Below, one piece after another: positions 1-8,796 of a stretch of DNA of 64,000 bases; the first letter of the stretch is position 1, and each line of letters begins with the position of its first letter. The notes beneath the pieces were generated by a model. It was given only the letters and a program-made list of their open reading frames with translations. It searched no databases and was not told where the DNA came from. The translations under genes were made by a program, and so were the position numbers. The DNA is from Desulfarculus sp. (GTDB lineage Bacteria; Desulfobacterota; Desulfarculia; Desulfarculales; Desulfarculaceae), in the NCBI GenBank assembly GCA_016218705.1, contig JACRDC010000031.1:1-64000 (forward strand), written 5' to 3'.

Positions 1-57
1 ATGCGCCTCTAAAAACCGCATCTTCCGAACCTCCTGCAACAGCTCTGTCCGCCTCAT
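1..57 (-). CDS. Transposase, N-terminal fragment (probably ISNCY-type)
   Basis: Only the first 19 codons are present. The ATG at 57-55 is preceded on the minus strand by a strong GGAGG at 7-nt spacing. The peptide starts MRRTELLQEVRKMRF, which resembles the start of the helix-turn-helix transposases of the ISNCY group as I remember them. The rest of the gene lies left of the window, so family and integrity cannot be confirmed. Confidence 0.5.
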   Translation of the reverse strand, partial: MRRTELLQEVRKMRFLEAH

Positions 58-135
58 CGGGGCACCTCCATGGACCCCAACTCAAACCGGACAACTCATG
101 TGCTACAAGTCCGGACAGTTTATGTGTCAGCTACA
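1..135 (-). mobile_element. End of an insertion sequence, cut by the window edge
   Basis: The window opens inside an IS whose transposase reads leftward out of the window. Two near-identical subterminal motifs follow its start codon, CCGGACAACTCATGTG at 87-102 and CCGGACAGTTTATGTG at 111-126, exactly 24 bp apart. The outer end is probably the TGTAGCTGAC read on the minus strand from 135. Paired subterminal repeats of this kind are usual transposase binding sites. The far end and any target duplication lie outside the window, so the boundary at 135 is inferred. Confidence 0.6.
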
Positions 136-212
136 CTGGCCTCTGACGGCCCTTGCCTTTGGGTGAGCGCCTGGGCTAGTATGTAGCCAATCTGAATCAT
201 TTGGGGTCATGG

Positions 213-253
213 CGGCCCTTCCCGGACCTAGCGCCGGGGAGGGCCGTTTTTTT
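213..253 (+). terminator. Rho-independent terminator
   Basis: CGGCCCTTCCCGG (213-225) pairs with CCGGGGAGGGCCG (234-246) through one wobble pair, with an 8-nt loop, followed at once by seven T residues. No complete gene precedes it here, so it probably ended a transcript that the insertion sequence at the left edge has cut. Confidence 0.8.
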
Positions 254-709
254 GTGGGGGCGGAGGATCAGAGAGTGAAGATTATGGGAAGGGTGACCAA
301 TTACTTTCCACGCCTTGAACAGACGCCGCCCTACCGCGGCCGGAGGTTTTCACCGCCCACATAGGCCGGCAGCCCAGAGGTAGCAAGCACTTTGGCAAGC
401 CTGCCGGATGACATAGATACTATTTCACAATTGTTGCTAACTTTGGAGCCATTGACAATAATGTGAACAACGCTTTTTGATCGGCGCGTGCCCCCCTGGT
501 ACAACTGGGCAAATACAGGCCAAAATTAACCCGGGACCCCAGTTGGGCCTTGTCCGCGAGCGGCCAATCTTTTTGGAAAAATTGTGCCAATAGTCTTTTC
601 TTTGCCAGGGCGTCCGCTGTATATTGGGTTGACGACCGCCAGGTGGAAGGCGGCCACCAACCACAATGGCGGGCAACAAGATTTGGTGGAGCCATGGGGA
701 GGTCTGACC
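254..709. other. Non-coding stretch upstream of the receiver gene
   Basis: Open frames on both strands here have no family signature and no good ribosome site. The only clear signal is the GGGGAGG at 696-702 that serves the TTG start at 710. An AT-richer patch around 420-480 may hold a promoter, but no convincing -35/-10 pair was identified. Confidence 0.5.
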
Positions 710-1066
710 TTGCGATCCCTCTTGATAGTTGATGACTCACCCATCTCGCGCAAAATCATACGCAAGTTGTTGCCGCCCGGTCCCTTTGACATCCGCGAGG
801 CGGGCAACGGCCTGGAATGCCTCAAGTTATACCAAGAGGCCCGGGCCGACTTGGTCCTCTTGGACCTGACCATGCCGGGCATGGACGGCTTCGAGACCCT
901 GGCCCACCTCAAGCAGATGGACCCCCAGGCCCAGGTGGTGGTGGTCACGGCCGACATCCAATCCAGCAGCCAGGCCAAGGTCATGGAACTGGGGGCCCTG
1001 CAGCTCATCCCCAAGCCGCCCAAGGCCGAGGTCTTGCGGCAGGTCCTCGAGCGCTACTGCCCATGA
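710..1066 (+). CDS. Single-domain CheY-like response regulator
   Basis: A 118-residue receiver domain with no output domain. Acidic pocket residues D9 and D10, the phospho-acceptor D52 in LLDLTMPGMDG, T80 and K102 are all present, so it should be phosphorylated normally. The TTG start at 710 is chosen because GGGGAGG ends 7 nt upstream and because the chain then begins directly with the first beta strand (RSLLIVDDS). The stop overlaps the next ATG (ATGA at 1063-1066), so it is translationally coupled to a CheC-like phosphatase, which makes that neighbour the likely dephosphorylating partner. The kinase is not in the window. Confidence 0.85.
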   Translation: MRSLLIVDDSPISRKIIRKLLPPGPFDIREAGNGLECLKLYQEARADLVLLDLTMPGMDGFETLAHLKQMDPQAQVVVVTADIQSSSQAKVMELGALQLIPKPPKAEVLRQVLERYCP

Positions 1067-1692
1067 CCGACCTTAGCGAGGAGCGCCGCGACACCCTCCA
1101 GGAGATGATAAACATCGGCTTCGGCCGGTCCATGTCCTCCCTGGCCGACCTGTTGGGGGTGCGCATAGAGCTGAGCGTGCCCGATGTGCTGGTGATCCGC
1201 ACCGAGGAAATACTGGACTACCTCATCAAGGTCATGGAGGGCGCCGAGGAGGTCAGCCTAGTCCAGCAGGGCTTTCGGGGGGAGTTCTTCGGCGAGGCGG
1301 TGCTGGCCCTGCCGGGCTTGGCCGGGCGCGAGCTGGTGGTGATGCTGGACGAGGACGCCGGCTTCCAACCGGCCCTGGAGATGGGCCAGTTAGAGATGGA
1401 GGCCCTCCTGGAGGTAGGCAACGTGGTGATCGGGGCCTGCCTGGGCCAGTTTGCCGATCTGTTGCAGACCAGCCTTTCCTTCAGCCCGCCCAGCGTGCTG
1501 ATGGAGAACATTCACTCCGCCTACCTGCAGGAAGTGCTGCGCGCGCGCCCTGGCGACGCCCTGCTCATTCACACCAAGTTCAGGGTGGACCAGCGGGCGG
1601 TGATGGGCTACCTGCTGATTCTCCTGCCCGAGGACTGCTTGCATTGGCTGTACCGCGAGGTGGATATCTTCCTGGAAAGGATGCTGGGTTGA
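1063..1692 (+). CDS. CheC-like CheY-P phosphatase
   Basis: A 209-residue protein of the CheC/CheX/FliY family. The paired active-site signatures of CheC are both visible: LQEMINIGFG near residue 15 and MEALLEVGNVVIGA near residue 112, each with the E-x-x-N arrangement that removes phosphate from CheY. The chain is the usual CheC length. It starts inside the stop of the receiver gene, and its own stop overlaps the TTG of the cyclase gene, so receiver, phosphatase and cyclase form one coupled unit. No other chemotaxis gene is nearby, so the unit probably controls the cyclase rather than a flagellar motor. That role is inferred from the order. Confidence 0.8.
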   Translation: MTDLSEERRDTLQEMINIGFGRSMSSLADLLGVRIELSVPDVLVIRTEEILDYLIKVMEGAEEVSLVQQGFRGEFFGEAVLALPGLAGRELVVMLDEDAGFQPALEMGQLEMEALLEVGNVVIGACLGQFADLLQTSLSFSPPSVLMENIHSAYLQEVLRARPGDALLIHTKFRVDQRAVMGYLLILLPEDCLHWLYREVDIFLERMLG

Positions 1693-2852
1693 AGGGACAG
1701 CCGCCTGAAAAGCGAGATACCCCCGGGAGCCAAGAAACCGCGCCAGGTGACAGCCCCGCTCGACCCGATATGCCAGCCGGGGCACCCGGCGCGCCCTCCC
1801 CTGCCCCCGCAAGCTCCACCGGGAGCCAAGAAGCCACGCCAGGTGACGGCCCCACTCGACCCGATATGCCTGCCGGGATACCCGGCGGCCCCTTTCCACG
1901 GGAGCGGTGCCTGGCCTACGAGCAGATACTGGACGCCCTGACCCAGGGGCTCATCGTGTTGGACCGGGACCTGAGGGTGCTGTTGTGGAACCGCTGGATG
2001 GAGCAGCACAGCCGCTTGGAGCGCGGCCAGGTGCTGGGCCGGGTCGTCACCGAGATATATCCAGAGCTGGTCAAGAAGGGCTTTGTGTGGAAGGTGGAGA
2101 GCGTGTTCAAGCTGGGCAATTACGCCTTCTTCTCCCAGCGCCTGCACCGCTTCCTATTTCCGTTCCCGGCGGCCAACTACCTGCAAAACCGTTATGAATT
2201 CATGCAGCAGAACGCGGTGCTGGCACCCTTGCGCGGGCCGGAGGGCCGGGTGGACCACGTGTGCGTCTCCATCATGGACCACACCGACACCGTGATGTAC
2301 CAGGAGCGCCTGGAGGAGTCCACCAAGCGCCTGGAGCAGATGAGCCAGACCGACCACCTGACCCAGGTGGCCAACCGGCGGCATTTGTTCGACCGCCTGT
2401 CCCAGGAGCTGAACCGGGTGCGGCGCAACCGCCAGGCCCTGTCCCTGGCCATCCTGGACGTGGACCATTTCAAGAAGGTCAACGACACCTATGGCCACCT
2501 GTGCGGCGACCAGGTGCTGGTGCAGTTGGCGGGCATGCTCAAGGCCAGCCTGCGGACCTATGACCTGGTGGGGCGCTACGGCGGGGAGGAGTTCTGCCTG
2601 GTGTTGCCCAACACCAACCTGCAGGACGCCGTGGCCCTGGTGGAGCGCCTGCGCTGCCAGGTCTCGGAGACCGAGTTCCAGTTCGGCCGCCTGCGGCTGC
2701 GCATCACCATCAGCGCCGGGGTCACCTGCAGCCAGGACCAACCCCCGGAGGTGCGGGCCGACACCCTGCTCAGCCAGGCCGACGAGGCCCTGTACCGTGC
2801 CAAGACCAGCGGCCGCAACCAGACCGAGCTGGCGGTCTGCCACCTGGAGTGA
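1689..2852 (+). CDS. Diguanylate cyclase with PAS-like sensor and repetitive linker
   Basis: Makes cyclic di-GMP from two GTP. The 387-residue chain begins with a low-complexity Pro/Gly linker containing a tandem repeat (GSQETAPGD / GSQEATPGD), then a PAS-like domain (ILDALTQGLIVLDRDLRVLL), then GGDEF. The active loop reads RYGGEEF, and RTYD lies just upstream in the position of the inhibitory I-site, so product feedback is expected. The start is taken as the TTG at 1689, which overlaps the CheC stop and has GGAAAGG about 8 nt upstream; longer starts would run through the CheC gene. Expression is coupled to receiver and phosphatase. Confidence 0.8.
   Translation: MKGQPPEKRDTPGSQETAPGDSPARPDMPAGAPGAPSPAPASSTGSQEATPGDGPTRPDMPAGIPGGPFPRERCLAYEQILDALTQGLIVLDRDLRVLLWNRWMEQHSRLERGQVLGRVVTEIYPELVKKGFVWKVESVFKLGNYAFFSQRLHRFLFPFPAANYLQNRYEFMQQNAVLAPLRGPEGRVDHVCVSIMDHTDTVMYQERLEESTKRLEQMSQTDHLTQVANRRHLFDRLSQELNRVRRNRQALSLAILDVDHFKKVNDTYGHLCGDQVLVQLAGMLKASLRTYDLVGRYGGEEFCLVLPNTNLQDAVALVERLRCQVSETEFQFGRLRLRITISAGVTCSQDQPPEVRADTLLSQADEALYRAKTSGRNQTELAVCHLE
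1724..1887 (+). repeat. In-frame 68-bp tandem repeat in the cyclase linker
   Basis: 1724-1791 and 1820-1887 match at most positions with a 96-bp (32-codon) period. Each copy encodes a GSQE-PGD-RPDMPAG-PG unit. The period keeps the frame, so copy number could vary without breaking the gene. Confidence 0.85.
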
Positions 2853-2855
2853 TCT

Positions 2856-3308
2856 TTATATCTCTAGCTCCAGGTTGGTCATGTCGCCCTCCTGGAAGCC
2901 CATGCTGTTGAAGAATTTCAGCATCTTCCAGTCGCGCCGCTTCACGAAGGTATAGATGGTGTCCACGCCCGATTGCTTCAGGCTCTTGGCCATTTCACTG
3001 AACAGCACCTTGGCGAGGCCCTTTCTCTGGTAAGCCGGGTCCACGCCGATGGTGTCAATCCAGCCGATGTTTTCGGGAACGCCATATTCCCAGCGGCTGG
3101 CCCCGCCGATGATGAAGCCCACCACCTGGCCATCCGATTCTGCCACCAACCAGGAAATCTGCGAGCGCTTCTGCACCAGGTCGAGCTTCATCTCCCAGTA
3201 TTCGGGGCGCGGTTTACCCAAGACCTGGTTGTCTATCTCGATGATCCTGGCCAGGTCATGGGGGGCCATGGGGCGCACGACGGATGAAGTGGGAGAGTCG
3301 TCACTCAT
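2856..3308 (-). CDS. GNAT family N-acetyltransferase
   Basis: A 150-residue GNAT protein that would transfer an acetyl group from acetyl-CoA to an unknown amine. The acetyl-CoA pyrophosphate-binding motif is seen in IGVDPAYQRKGLAKVLF near residues 95-110, followed by a C-terminal FFNSMGF typical of motif B. The ATG at 3308 has AAGGAGG 6 nt upstream. It converges with the cyclase gene with only three bases between the stops. Substrate cannot be told from sequence. Confidence 0.8.
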   Translation of the reverse strand: MSDDSPTSSVVRPMAPHDLARIIEIDNQVLGKPRPEYWEMKLDLVQKRSQISWLVAESDGQVVGFIIGGASRWEYGVPENIGWIDTIGVDPAYQRKGLAKVLFSEMAKSLKQSGVDTIYTFVKRRDWKMLKFFNSMGFQEGDMTNLELEI

Positions 3309-3467
3309 AAGGCCCTCCTTGGCTGGATGACTTCGGCTGGCCGCCCCCGGACAAGCCGTGGCGAGCGCGCTGCTTTTGCCCTTCTATTAAAATGGTAGCC
3401 TGGCGCTGATCGGCCAGTCAAGGAGGGCCTGGGGTTCCCCAAGGCGCGGCGGTCTGGAGACGGGCAC

Positions 3468-4151
3468 TCAGTCCAGCAGGCCCAGATGTCCGGCCAAGCG
3501 CTCCAGGTCGCTGAAGATGGCCTGGGCCTGGGCCAATTGCTCCGGTGGCAGGGTGGTGCACAGGGCGTAGCAGGTGGCCCCAGCGGCGGTGGCGGCGGCG
3601 ATGCCGGCCGGGGCGTTCTCCACCACCAGGCATTGCCGGGGGTCCTGGGCCAGGGCAAAAGCCGCTGCCAGGTAGGGGTCTGGATGGGGCTTGTGCCGGG
3701 TCACGTCCTCGGCGCTGATGACCAGGCTGAAGCCTTGGCGAATCTCGCCGGGCAGACAGCGCTCCACCAGGGAGCGGCGGGAGCTGGTCACCAGGGCCGC
3801 CGGCACGCAAGCCCGCTTGAGTCCGGCCAATACCCGCCGCACCCCCGGATAGGGGCGCACCCTCCCGGCGTGGCGCTCCAGGTAGAGGCTGGCCTGCTGG
3901 TCCAAGAGCCGGGCCATGCCGGCCGAGGCCCGCTCGGGCTCCAGGGGTCCCAGGCCCTGGGCGGCGCCATGCTCCTCCAGGAAGCGCCGCAACACGTCCA
4001 CCCCCAGGGCGCCCTCGTTCTCCAGGATGAAGGACAGGGGCACCCGGACCCCCTGCCCGGCCAGCACCTCCTGCCAGGCTAAAGCGTGCTGGCCCATGGA
4101 GTCCAGGATCACGCCGTCCATGTCGAAGAGCACCGCGGCGAAGGGCATCAT
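3468..4151 (-). CDS. HAD-superfamily phosphatase/phosphomutase
   Basis: A 227-residue HAD hydrolase. Motif I is AVLFDMDGVILDS (nucleophile D and general acid D), motif II is in ALVTSSRRS, and motif III/IV is in ISAEDVTRHKPHPDPYL. The long helical cap between motifs I and II and the GVxxDS start place it with beta-phosphoglucomutase-like and phosphoglycolate phosphatase-like enzymes. Its ATG overlaps the cyclase stop (ATGA), so it is the last gene of the mltB-addB-addA-cyclase run. The substrate is unknown. Confidence 0.75.
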   Translation of the reverse strand: MMPFAAVLFDMDGVILDSMGQHALAWQEVLAGQGVRVPLSFILENEGALGVDVLRRFLEEHGAAQGLGPLEPERASAGMARLLDQQASLYLERHAGRVRPYPGVRRVLAGLKRACVPAALVTSSRRSLVERCLPGEIRQGFSLVISAEDVTRHKPHPDPYLAAAFALAQDPRQCLVVENAPAGIAAATAAGATCYALCTTLPPEQLAQAQAIFSDLERLAGHLGLLD

Positions 4152-5239
4152 GGCTTGACCACCACCCGGTTGCGGCCGTCCTTCTTGGCCTGGTACAGGG
4201 CCTCGTCGGCGCGGCTGATGAGCTTGTCTATGCTTTCGCCGTCGTGGTAGGGGGTCACGCCCAGGGAGACCGTGATGCCCAGGCCCGGGGCCATGTCGCC
4301 GAAGCTGAAGTCCTGGATGCCCTGGCGCACCCGCTCCATGGCCTTGGCGGCGTTTTCCAGGGTGGTATCCACCAAGACCAGCAAAAACTCCTCGCCCCCG
4401 AAGCGGGCCACGAAGTCCACCTCGCGGATGGCTTCCTTGGTCAGATGGGCGAACTTTTGCAGCACCAAGTCGCCCACGTTGTGGCCGAAGTGGTCGTTGA
4501 TCCGCTTGAAGTGGTCCAGGTCGGCGTAGCAGACCACGAAGGAGTACTTGCCCCGCTCGGCCAGGTTCTTCTGATATTTGAGTATCTCAAGGATGTGCCG
4601 CCGGTTGAAGGCCCCGGTCAGCTCGTCGGTGATGGCCTGCTGCTTGATGGTCATGAGAGCGGCGCTCAATTCCTTGTTCTGGCTGGACACCCGGCGCCGC
4701 AGCTCGCTAAGATCGGAGCCCGATAGCGAAAACCCGCCCAGGGTTAAGGCGAAGCCCGCCCAACGCACCATCTCGGCCTTAAGGTCAATCACCTGGGGAT
4801 GGTAGTGCAACAGCAGCATGATGACCATGCCGTAGCAGGTCAGGGCCATGGCGGTGATGAAGAGGAACCCGGCCAGCTTGAGCCTAAAGGCCGCGAAGAT
4901 CATCACCGTGAGGTAGACCATGAGGAACACGGCCCGCAGTTGGTCCAGAAAGTAGATGGAGGTGAAGGTGATCGCCGTGGCGATGACGATCTGGGGTATG
5001 GTCAGGGAGGGGTCGGGAAAGCGCAGGTTGTAGCCGCCCAGAATCAGCAGGGGTGTGACCATGGCCCCCCCCAAGATGCAGCTTATCAACACGATAAACT
5101 GGGTGTCGTTGCCCCGGAAGAACCCCAGCAGGTGGCTGGCCAGCAACAGGTGGGCAAAGATCACGGCCCCGGCCAGGGCCAGCAGGCTGCGCCTGAGGCG
5201 CAGGCGTTGCTTGGCCCGCTCGTCGAAAACCTCGGCCAT
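4148..5239 (-). CDS. Membrane-bound diguanylate cyclase
   Basis: A 363-residue integral membrane GGDEF protein. The N-terminal half carries about six hydrophobic helices (for example FAHLLLASHLLGFF and FVVCY excluded), a short coiled-coil linker (LRRRVSSQNKELSAAL), then GGDEF with RFGGEEF and an upstream REVD I-site. It should synthesize cyclic di-GMP in response to a membrane signal. The ATG at 5239 has GGGAGG 6-8 nt upstream; the longer open frame to 5326 has no ribosome site and would overlap addA. The sensory region does not match a named MASE domain that I can recognise. Confidence 0.8.
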   Translation of the reverse strand: MAEVFDERAKQRLRLRRSLLALAGAVIFAHLLLASHLLGFFRGNDTQFIVLISCILGGAMVTPLLILGGYNLRFPDPSLTIPQIVIATAITFTSIYFLDQLRAVFLMVYLTVMIFAAFRLKLAGFLFITAMALTCYGMVIMLLLHYHPQVIDLKAEMVRWAGFALTLGGFSLSGSDLSELRRRVSSQNKELSAALMTIKQQAITDELTGAFNRRHILEILKYQKNLAERGKYSFVVCYADLDHFKRINDHFGHNVGDLVLQKFAHLTKEAIREVDFVARFGGEEFLLVLVDTTLENAAKAMERVRQGIQDFSFGDMAPGLGITVSLGVTPYHDGESIDKLISRADEALYQAKKDGRNRVVVKP

Positions 5240-5283
5240 GTGCGGTCCTCCCGGCCTAACCTTGTGATGACTCATGTTGCCAG

Positions 5284-8200
5284 CTAAAATTTCCCATCGG
5301 CCGCTTGCGGCCCCGCCCCCGCGCACAGTCCGGCCCGGGCCAGGGCGCAGGCCTGGGGCAGGCAGCCCTCACCGGCCGGCAGGTCCTGGGGCCGCGCCTG
5401 GGCCGGCAGGGCGGCCATGGCCCGGCCGGCCCGCAAAACCCGCCCTTGCCAGCGCTCCAATTGCTCTGGAGTTAAGCTTACCTCCACTAGCCGCGCCCCG
5501 CTCGGGGCAAGATAGCACAAAAAGGCGCGGGGTGGTGGTCCCTGGGCAGCTTGGCCCCGCCATAGGGCCAGGCTGTAGATGGCCATCTGGGCAAGGTATT
5601 TCTCGGGCTTGATCTCGGGGGTCACCTTATAGTCCACCAGCAGGGCCGGCCCCTGGAGCGGGCGTACCAACAGGTCGAATTCGCCGATCAGTTCCACGTC
5701 CGGCCCGCCATGCTCCCCTGGCAGCAGCAGGCAGAAGCCCTGCTCGCGGGCCAGTTGGCCCGGACCCGCGCCGGCCAGCAGCCCGGGCAGGCCGCAGTCC
5801 CACCAGCCGGCGGCCAGGCGATGCGCCTGCGCGGCCAGCTCTTTTGCCAGGTCCAGTCCGGCCAGGGCGCGCTCCAGGCCAGCCGGTCCCTGGGCCAGAT
5901 CGGTGATCTCCAACAGCCGGTGCACGGCGCTGCCCAGGGCAGCGGCCCCGGGATCGCCCCGCCCTGCCCCGCCGCCCTGGCCGGCGGGGGCCAGCCAGGC
6001 GGTGTCCAGGCCCAGGCGCCGGGTGAGGAAATGGCGCCGGGGGCAGGCCAGCCAGTCCTCCAAACCGCTGACCGATTCGCTCACCAGGGCCAGGGCCGGC
6101 GGCTGGGGCCGCAGGCAGTGCTCAATTATCTCCCGGGCCTGCCGGTCCTGGGGGCCTGGCCCCGCCTCGGCGGCGGCCGGCAAGGGCGGCGCCGCCGGGG
6201 CGGCCCCAGGGTCAAGGTCCAGGGCTTGCGCGGAGATGACCTGGGCCAGGGGGTCGGGCAGCACGTGTTGCCGCGCCCAACGGCCCCAGTAGCCCTGGTC
6301 CTTGTCGGGGGCGCCGTGCAGGCAGAAGACCAGGCGCTCCCTGGCCCGGGTCACGGCCACGTAGAACAGGCGGGCGGCCTCGGCCTCCTCCACGGCCCGC
6401 TGGCGGGCCAGCAAGGCCTGGGACAGGGCCGTGGGCCGGGCCGGGCCGCCCAGGGGGTCCGGGGCCTTCTGGCCCATGACCCCGCCCGGCCCCAGCAGCG
6501 GGGCGGCATGCCGGGGCCTGAAGGCCAGGTCCGCCAGGGCCACCACCTGGAATTCCAGCCCCTTGGCCTGATGGATGGTCATCAGGCGCACCACCGGGGC
6601 CTCCTCGCCCATCAGCGCGGCCTGGGCGTCCTCCGGGGGCTGGTCCACCATTTCCTGCAAGCGCCGGACGAAGTCGGCCACCCCCGCCCCGGACAGGCGG
6701 GGGTCGCGGGCCAGTTCGATGAGTTTGCGCAGGTTGGCCGCCCGCTGCTCGCCACCCCAGGTGCCCAGCCAGACAGGCAAAAGGTCCGTGGACTCCACCA
6801 GGCATTCAAGCAATTGCGCCGGCTGCCGCCGGCGGGCCAGGGGGCGCAGGCCCTCCAGCCAGTCCTGGGCGGTCCGCCAGCGGGCCTGCTGCCCGGCGCC
6901 CAGCCAGGGGGGCAGGTCCGCGCCCTGGGCCAGGGCCTGGGGCAGGCTGATGTAATCGTAACCGGCGGGGTGGCACAGGCAGAACAGGGCCTCGTCGCTC
7001 AGCCCCACCAGGGGCGAGCGCAATAGCCCCGCCAGGGCCAGGCCATCCTGGGGGTCCAGGAGCGCACGCAGGGCCAGGAGCAGGTCCCCCACTTCCTGGC
7101 ACTGGTAAAAGCCCCGGCCGCCCACGGTGTAGTAGTCCAGGCCGGCGGCGCGCAGGGCGCGTTCATAGAGCGCCACCTGGGTAAGGCGCCGGAACAGAAT
7201 GACTATCTCTCCCGGGTCCCGGCCCTGGGCCAGAAGGCCCCGTAGGTGGCTGGCCAGGGCCTGGGCCTCCAGTTGCCGCCAGGCGGCCAGGCTGGTGTGC
7301 TCGCCGCCCAGGGCGCGGCAGTCCAGCACCTCCAGGGCCGGACCGGCCAGGTCCGCTCGTTGCCCTCCCTCCACCTGCTGGTCGCCGCCGCCGAAGTCCA
7401 CGTATGCCCCAGGGGCGGGCCCTGCATGGTCCTTCTGGGCAAAGACCTGGGGAAACAAGCGGTTGAAGAAGGCGATCAGCTCGGGCCGCGAGCGATAATT
7501 CTCATCCAGGAAGGCCACTTGGCCAGCCCCGGCCCCGAAGCGTTCCATGGCCTGGCTGAAGACGCTGACATCCGCCCCCCGGAAGGCGTAGATGGACTGC
7601 TTGCGGTCGCCCACCAGCAGCACCAGGGGGCCGGCGGGGGCTGGCCGGGCGCTGGTGTCAGGCCCCGGCCCCTCCAGGCCGGCCAGCAGATAGACCATGC
7701 GCCCTTGCACGGGGTTGACGTCCTGGAACTCGTCCACCAGCAAGGCCCGCCAGCGCCCCCGTAACTCGGCCAGCACCGGCGGGTGGTCCCGCAACAGCTT
7801 GAGCGCCAACAGCAGCAGGTGGTCAAAGGACAGCGCCGCCCGCCGGCGTAGTTCCTCCTCCAGGCTGGCCTCCACCTGGGCGGCCAGGTCCAGGAGGTCC
7901 TGGCAAAAGGCCGCCGCCGCCGGCACCGCCGCCAGGGCGCTCAGTTCCTGGTGCAGGGCCTGGGCCTGGTCTTTTAGTTCCTTGGCCTTGCCCCACGGGC
8001 CACCCAGGATGCGTCCCAATTGCTCCAGGGCCGCCGGGCCGCCCGGATTTTCTTCAAGCGATTTATGGGCAAAATGCCAAAACTCCGCCAGTTCTTTAAT
8101 CTTATTTCCATAGCCTGCCTTGGCGTTGAACTCCCCGGAGGCCAGGCCGGACCGCAAAATGCCCACCACCTGGCCCAGCTCGGCCAAGGCCTGGGGCACC

Positions 8201-8796
8201 CGCTCCAGGGCCTGGGCATGGGCCTGGGCCGTGGCCTGGCGGGCCTGGGCCGCGTCCACCCCCTGGGTGGCCAACTCGGCCTGCGCCCGGGCCAAAAGCT
8301 CGGCCAGCGACCCCCGCCCCTGCAAGGGGTGGACCCGCAGCAGCCGGGCCAGCCGCTCGTCCTGGCCTTGCAGCCTGGCCCGCAAAAGCCCCAGGATCAC
8401 CTCCTGTTTTAAGGCCTCGAACTCCCGGGCCTCCAGCACCGCGAACTCGGGATCCAGGCCTAGGTGGTTGCCCATCTCCCGCAAGAGCGCCGCGCAAAAG
8501 CTATGGATGGTGCTGATGGGCGCCCACTCCACCCGGGGCAGCAGCCCTGCCCAGTCCGGCCCGGGCGCGCCGGCCCGGGCGCGCTGGGCCACCTCCCTCA
8601 TCACCCGCTGGCGCATCTCCTGGGCGGCCTTGTCGGTGAAGGTGATGGCCACGATCTGCTCGGGTTTTAGGGGAGCCCGGCCCGGGGCGCCGGCCAAAAG
8701 CCCCAGGTAGGTGGCCACCAGACAGGTGGTCTTGCCCGCCCCGGCCCCGGCGCTGACGCAGAAGTTCTGGGCCAGTTGCGCGATTTGCTCACGCAT
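5284..8796 (-). CDS. addA: AddA: helicase-nuclease subunit A (UvrD/RecB type)
   Basis: The 1170-residue motor and nuclease subunit of an AddAB recombination complex, which resects double-strand DNA ends. Superfamily 1 helicase motifs occur in order: SAGAGAGKTT (about 15-24), LLVDEFQDVNP, LDENYRSRPELI, TIHQAKGLEF, FYVAVTRARERL. The C-terminal PD-(D/E)XK nuclease shows GEFDLLVRP and LLVDYKVT. The ATG at 8796 is preceded by GGGAGG and overlaps the end of addB by 8 bp. Length is close to the Bacillus protein. A few neighbouring genes (cyclase, HAD) appear to be co-transcribed. Confidence 0.9.
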   Translation of the reverse strand: MREQIAQLAQNFCVSAGAGAGKTTCLVATYLGLLAGAPGRAPLKPEQIVAITFTDKAAQEMRQRVMREVAQRARAGAPGPDWAGLLPRVEWAPISTIHSFCAALLREMGNHLGLDPEFAVLEAREFEALKQEVILGLLRARLQGQDERLARLLRVHPLQGRGSLAELLARAQAELATQGVDAAQARQATAQAHAQALERVPQALAELGQVVGILRSGLASGEFNAKAGYGNKIKELAEFWHFAHKSLEENPGGPAALEQLGRILGGPWGKAKELKDQAQALHQELSALAAVPAAAAFCQDLLDLAAQVEASLEEELRRRAALSFDHLLLLALKLLRDHPPVLAELRGRWRALLVDEFQDVNPVQGRMVYLLAGLEGPGPDTSARPAPAGPLVLLVGDRKQSIYAFRGADVSVFSQAMERFGAGAGQVAFLDENYRSRPELIAFFNRLFPQVFAQKDHAGPAPGAYVDFGGGDQQVEGGQRADLAGPALEVLDCRALGGEHTSLAAWRQLEAQALASHLRGLLAQGRDPGEIVILFRRLTQVALYERALRAAGLDYYTVGGRGFYQCQEVGDLLLALRALLDPQDGLALAGLLRSPLVGLSDEALFCLCHPAGYDYISLPQALAQGADLPPWLGAGQQARWRTAQDWLEGLRPLARRRQPAQLLECLVESTDLLPVWLGTWGGEQRAANLRKLIELARDPRLSGAGVADFVRRLQEMVDQPPEDAQAALMGEEAPVVRLMTIHQAKGLEFQVVALADLAFRPRHAAPLLGPGGVMGQKAPDPLGGPARPTALSQALLARQRAVEEAEAARLFYVAVTRARERLVFCLHGAPDKDQGYWGRWARQHVLPDPLAQVISAQALDLDPGAAPAAPPLPAAAEAGPGPQDRQAREIIEHCLRPQPPALALVSESVSGLEDWLACPRRHFLTRRLGLDTAWLAPAGQGGGAGRGDPGAAALGSAVHRLLEITDLAQGPAGLERALAGLDLAKELAAQAHRLAAGWWDCGLPGLLAGAGPGQLAREQGFCLLLPGEHGGPDVELIGEFDLLVRPLQGPALLVDYKVTPEIKPEKYLAQMAIYSLALWRGQAAQGPPPRAFLCYLAPSGARLVEVSLTPEQLERWQGRVLRAGRAMAALPAQARPQDLPAGEGCLPQACALARAGLCAGAGPQAADGKF

